Positions 3,917 through 5,121 of a stretch of 5,121 nt of DNA are shown one piece after another. Under the pieces are notes generated by a model. It ran no database searches and had not been told where the DNA came from. It was given only the letters and a program-made list of their open reading frames with translations. The first letter of the stretch is position 1; each line of letters begins with the position of its first letter. The stretch comes from Deltaproteobacteria bacterium ADurb.Bin026 (GTDB taxonomy: Bacteria > Desulfobacterota > Syntrophorhabdia > Syntrophorhabdales > Syntrophorhabdaceae), in the NCBI GenBank assembly GCA_002071245.1, contig MWEV01000220.1, forward strand, positions 1-5,121, in the 5' to 3' direction. A program made the position numbers and the translations under genes.

Positions 3917-5121
3917 ATGAAAAATCAACTTACGGCAGCCCGCGAGGGCAAAATCACAACCGAAATGAAAAGGGTAGCACTTGACGAAGGTATAGATGCC
4001 GATGTTTTGAGGCAATACATAGCCGATGGAAAGGTGACTGTCCTTGCAAACAATAGACACAAGGATTTCATGCCTAAGGGTGTTGGAAAGGGTTTGAGCG
4101 TAAAGGTAAATGCAAATCTCGGAACATCCTCGGAAAAAATAGATATTGATCTGGAGCTTGAAAAGCTTGAGATGGCAACAAAGGCAGGTGCTGATACCGC
4201 CATGGATCTGAGCACCGGCGGGGACCTCGATGAAATCAGAAAGATAATAATGGGCAAAGCACAGATACCGATTGGCACTGTACCGATCTATCAGGCGGCA
4301 GTAGAAGCCGTTAAAAAGAGAAAGAGCATAACGAAACTCGACCCAGATGAATTCTTCGACGTAATAGAAAGACATGGGATGGATGGTGTTGATTTTATTA
4401 CAGTTCACTGCGGGGTTACAAAGAGGTCTATTGAAAGGCTCAAAAAGCAGGGCAGAATAGCAGGCATAGTGAGCAGGGGTGGCGCATTTCTTACCAATTG
4501 GATTATCGTGAACGACAGAGAAAACCCACTTTATGAACAGTACGACAGGCTCATAAAGATAGCAAAGAAATATGATATGACGCTGAGTCTCGGTGATGGA
4601 TTAAGGCCTGGATGTATTGCTGATGCCACTGACAGGGGGCAGATCGAAGAACTTATTATCCTGGGAGAGCTTGCTGCTGAAGCGATAAAAAATGATGTGC
4701 AGGTCATGATTGAAGGTCCTGGGCATGTACCGATCAACCAGATTGAAACGAATATGATACTCCAAAAAAGGCTTTGCAATGATGCACCTTTTTATGTATT
4801 GGGCCCCGTAGTTACGGATATTGCGCCAGGATATGACCACATCACCTCTGCAATGGGTGGTGCACTTGCGGCATATTATGGCGCTGATTTTCTTTGCTAT
4901 GTAACGCCATCGGAACATCTTGGACTTCCCTCCCCTAAGGATGTATGGGATGGTGTTATGGTTACGAAGATTGCAGCCCATGCGGCAGATATTGCACGCG
5001 GAAACGAAAAGGCATTCCAGCGTGATAAAGATATGTCTATCTACAGAAAGGCGCTCGATTGGGAGGGACAGATAAAATGCGCCATTGACCCGGATAAGAT
5101 AAATGATTTCCGTAAGGATCG
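3917..5121 (+). CDS. thiC: Phosphomethylpyrimidine synthase ThiC (3' end outside window)
   Basis: ThiC is a radical SAM enzyme that rearranges aminoimidazole ribotide (AIR) into HMP-phosphate, the substrate of the ThiD encoded just upstream. The visible 401 codons plus two bases cover nearly all of a short-form protein (about 430 residues). Recognisable segments are VNANLGTS (64-71), AGADTAMDLSTGGD (90-103), PIGTVPIYQA (118-127), DFITVHCG (159-166), GIVSRGGAF (183-191), SLGDGLRPG (224-232), MIEGPGHVP (264-272), LGPVVTDIAPGYDHI (295-309) and YVTPSEHLGLP (328-338). His270 and His334 are 64 residues apart, the spacing of the metal-binding histidine pair known from Caulobacter ThiC. The C-terminal CxxCxxxxC cluster motif should lie just past the right edge and is not seen. 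The ATG at 3917 has GGAG at 3903-3906. The ATGs at 3901 and 3910 are in other frames. The long N-terminal extension of the enterobacterial form is absent. Confidence 0.97.
   Translation, partial: MKNQLTAAREGKITTEMKRVALDEGIDADVLRQYIADGKVTVLANNRHKDFMPKGVGKGLSVKVNANLGTSSEKIDIDLELEKLEMATKAGADTAMDLSTGGDLDEIRKIIMGKAQIPIGTVPIYQAAVEAVKKRKSITKLDPDEFFDVIERHGMDGVDFITVHCGVTKRSIERLKKQGRIAGIVSRGGAFLTNWIIVNDRENPLYEQYDRLIKIAKKYDMTLSLGDGLRPGCIADATDRGQIEELIILGELAAEAIKNDVQVMIEGPGHVPINQIETNMILQKRLCNDAPFYVLGPVVTDIAPGYDHITSAMGGALAAYYGADFLCYVTPSEHLGLPSPKDVWDGVMVTKIAAHAADIARGNEKAFQRDKDMSIYRKALDWEGQIKCAIDPDKINDFRKD

Noticed and set aside
3893..4408. A 171-codon minus-strand reading frame opposite thiC
   Set aside because: It lies antisense to strongly conserved ThiC sequence, and its residue composition (Cys/Tyr/Ile-rich) looks like a shadow frame.

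Overview
The window shows two divergent gene sets around a 276-base regulatory region (2810-3085). Signal peptides, a lipobox and a two-component sensor point to a diderm (Gram-negative type) bacterium. The moderate-to-low GC content, the sigma-54 style promoter and the short form of ThiC would fit a Desulfobacterota/Nitrospirota-like lineage. That placement is inference; no rRNA or other marker is present.

Left part, minus strand (2809 down to 1): four genes read leftward. In transcription order they are a ZraP/Spy/CpxP-like periplasmic protein, a glycine-zipper lipoprotein with a Trp-rich tail, a second small Spy/CpxP-like exported protein, and a membrane histidine kinase cut by the window edge. 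The last three are tightly packed, with an ATGA stop/start overlap and then an 11-base overlap. The kinase is of the NtrB/ZraS type: two membrane segments around a large external domain, no obvious HAMP domain, and a HisKA motif MAHEIRNPLN. A near-consensus -24/-12 (sigma-54) promoter lies just upstream of the first gene. About 100-150 bases further upstream are three copies of TGTCGA in alternating orientation, where an enhancer-binding regulator would sit. Together this looks like a variant of the ZraP-ZraS-ZraR envelope-stress system. The expected sigma-54 response regulator would lie beyond the left edge.

Between the first and second minus-strand genes (2160-2302) is an unusual segment: a long interrupted inverted repeat whose loop contains a good sigma-70 type promoter. 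This suggests that the lipoprotein, second Spy-like protein and kinase have a basal promoter of their own, plus readthrough from the sigma-54 promoter.

Right part, plus strand (3086 to 5121): thiD (HMP/HMP-phosphate kinase, TTG start) and thiC (HMP-phosphate synthase, cut by the right edge just before its iron-sulfur motif) form a thiamin pyrimidine operon with a 18-base gap. No TPP riboswitch is recognisable upstream of thiD. The thiamin genes and the stress module appear to share only the divergent intergenic region.
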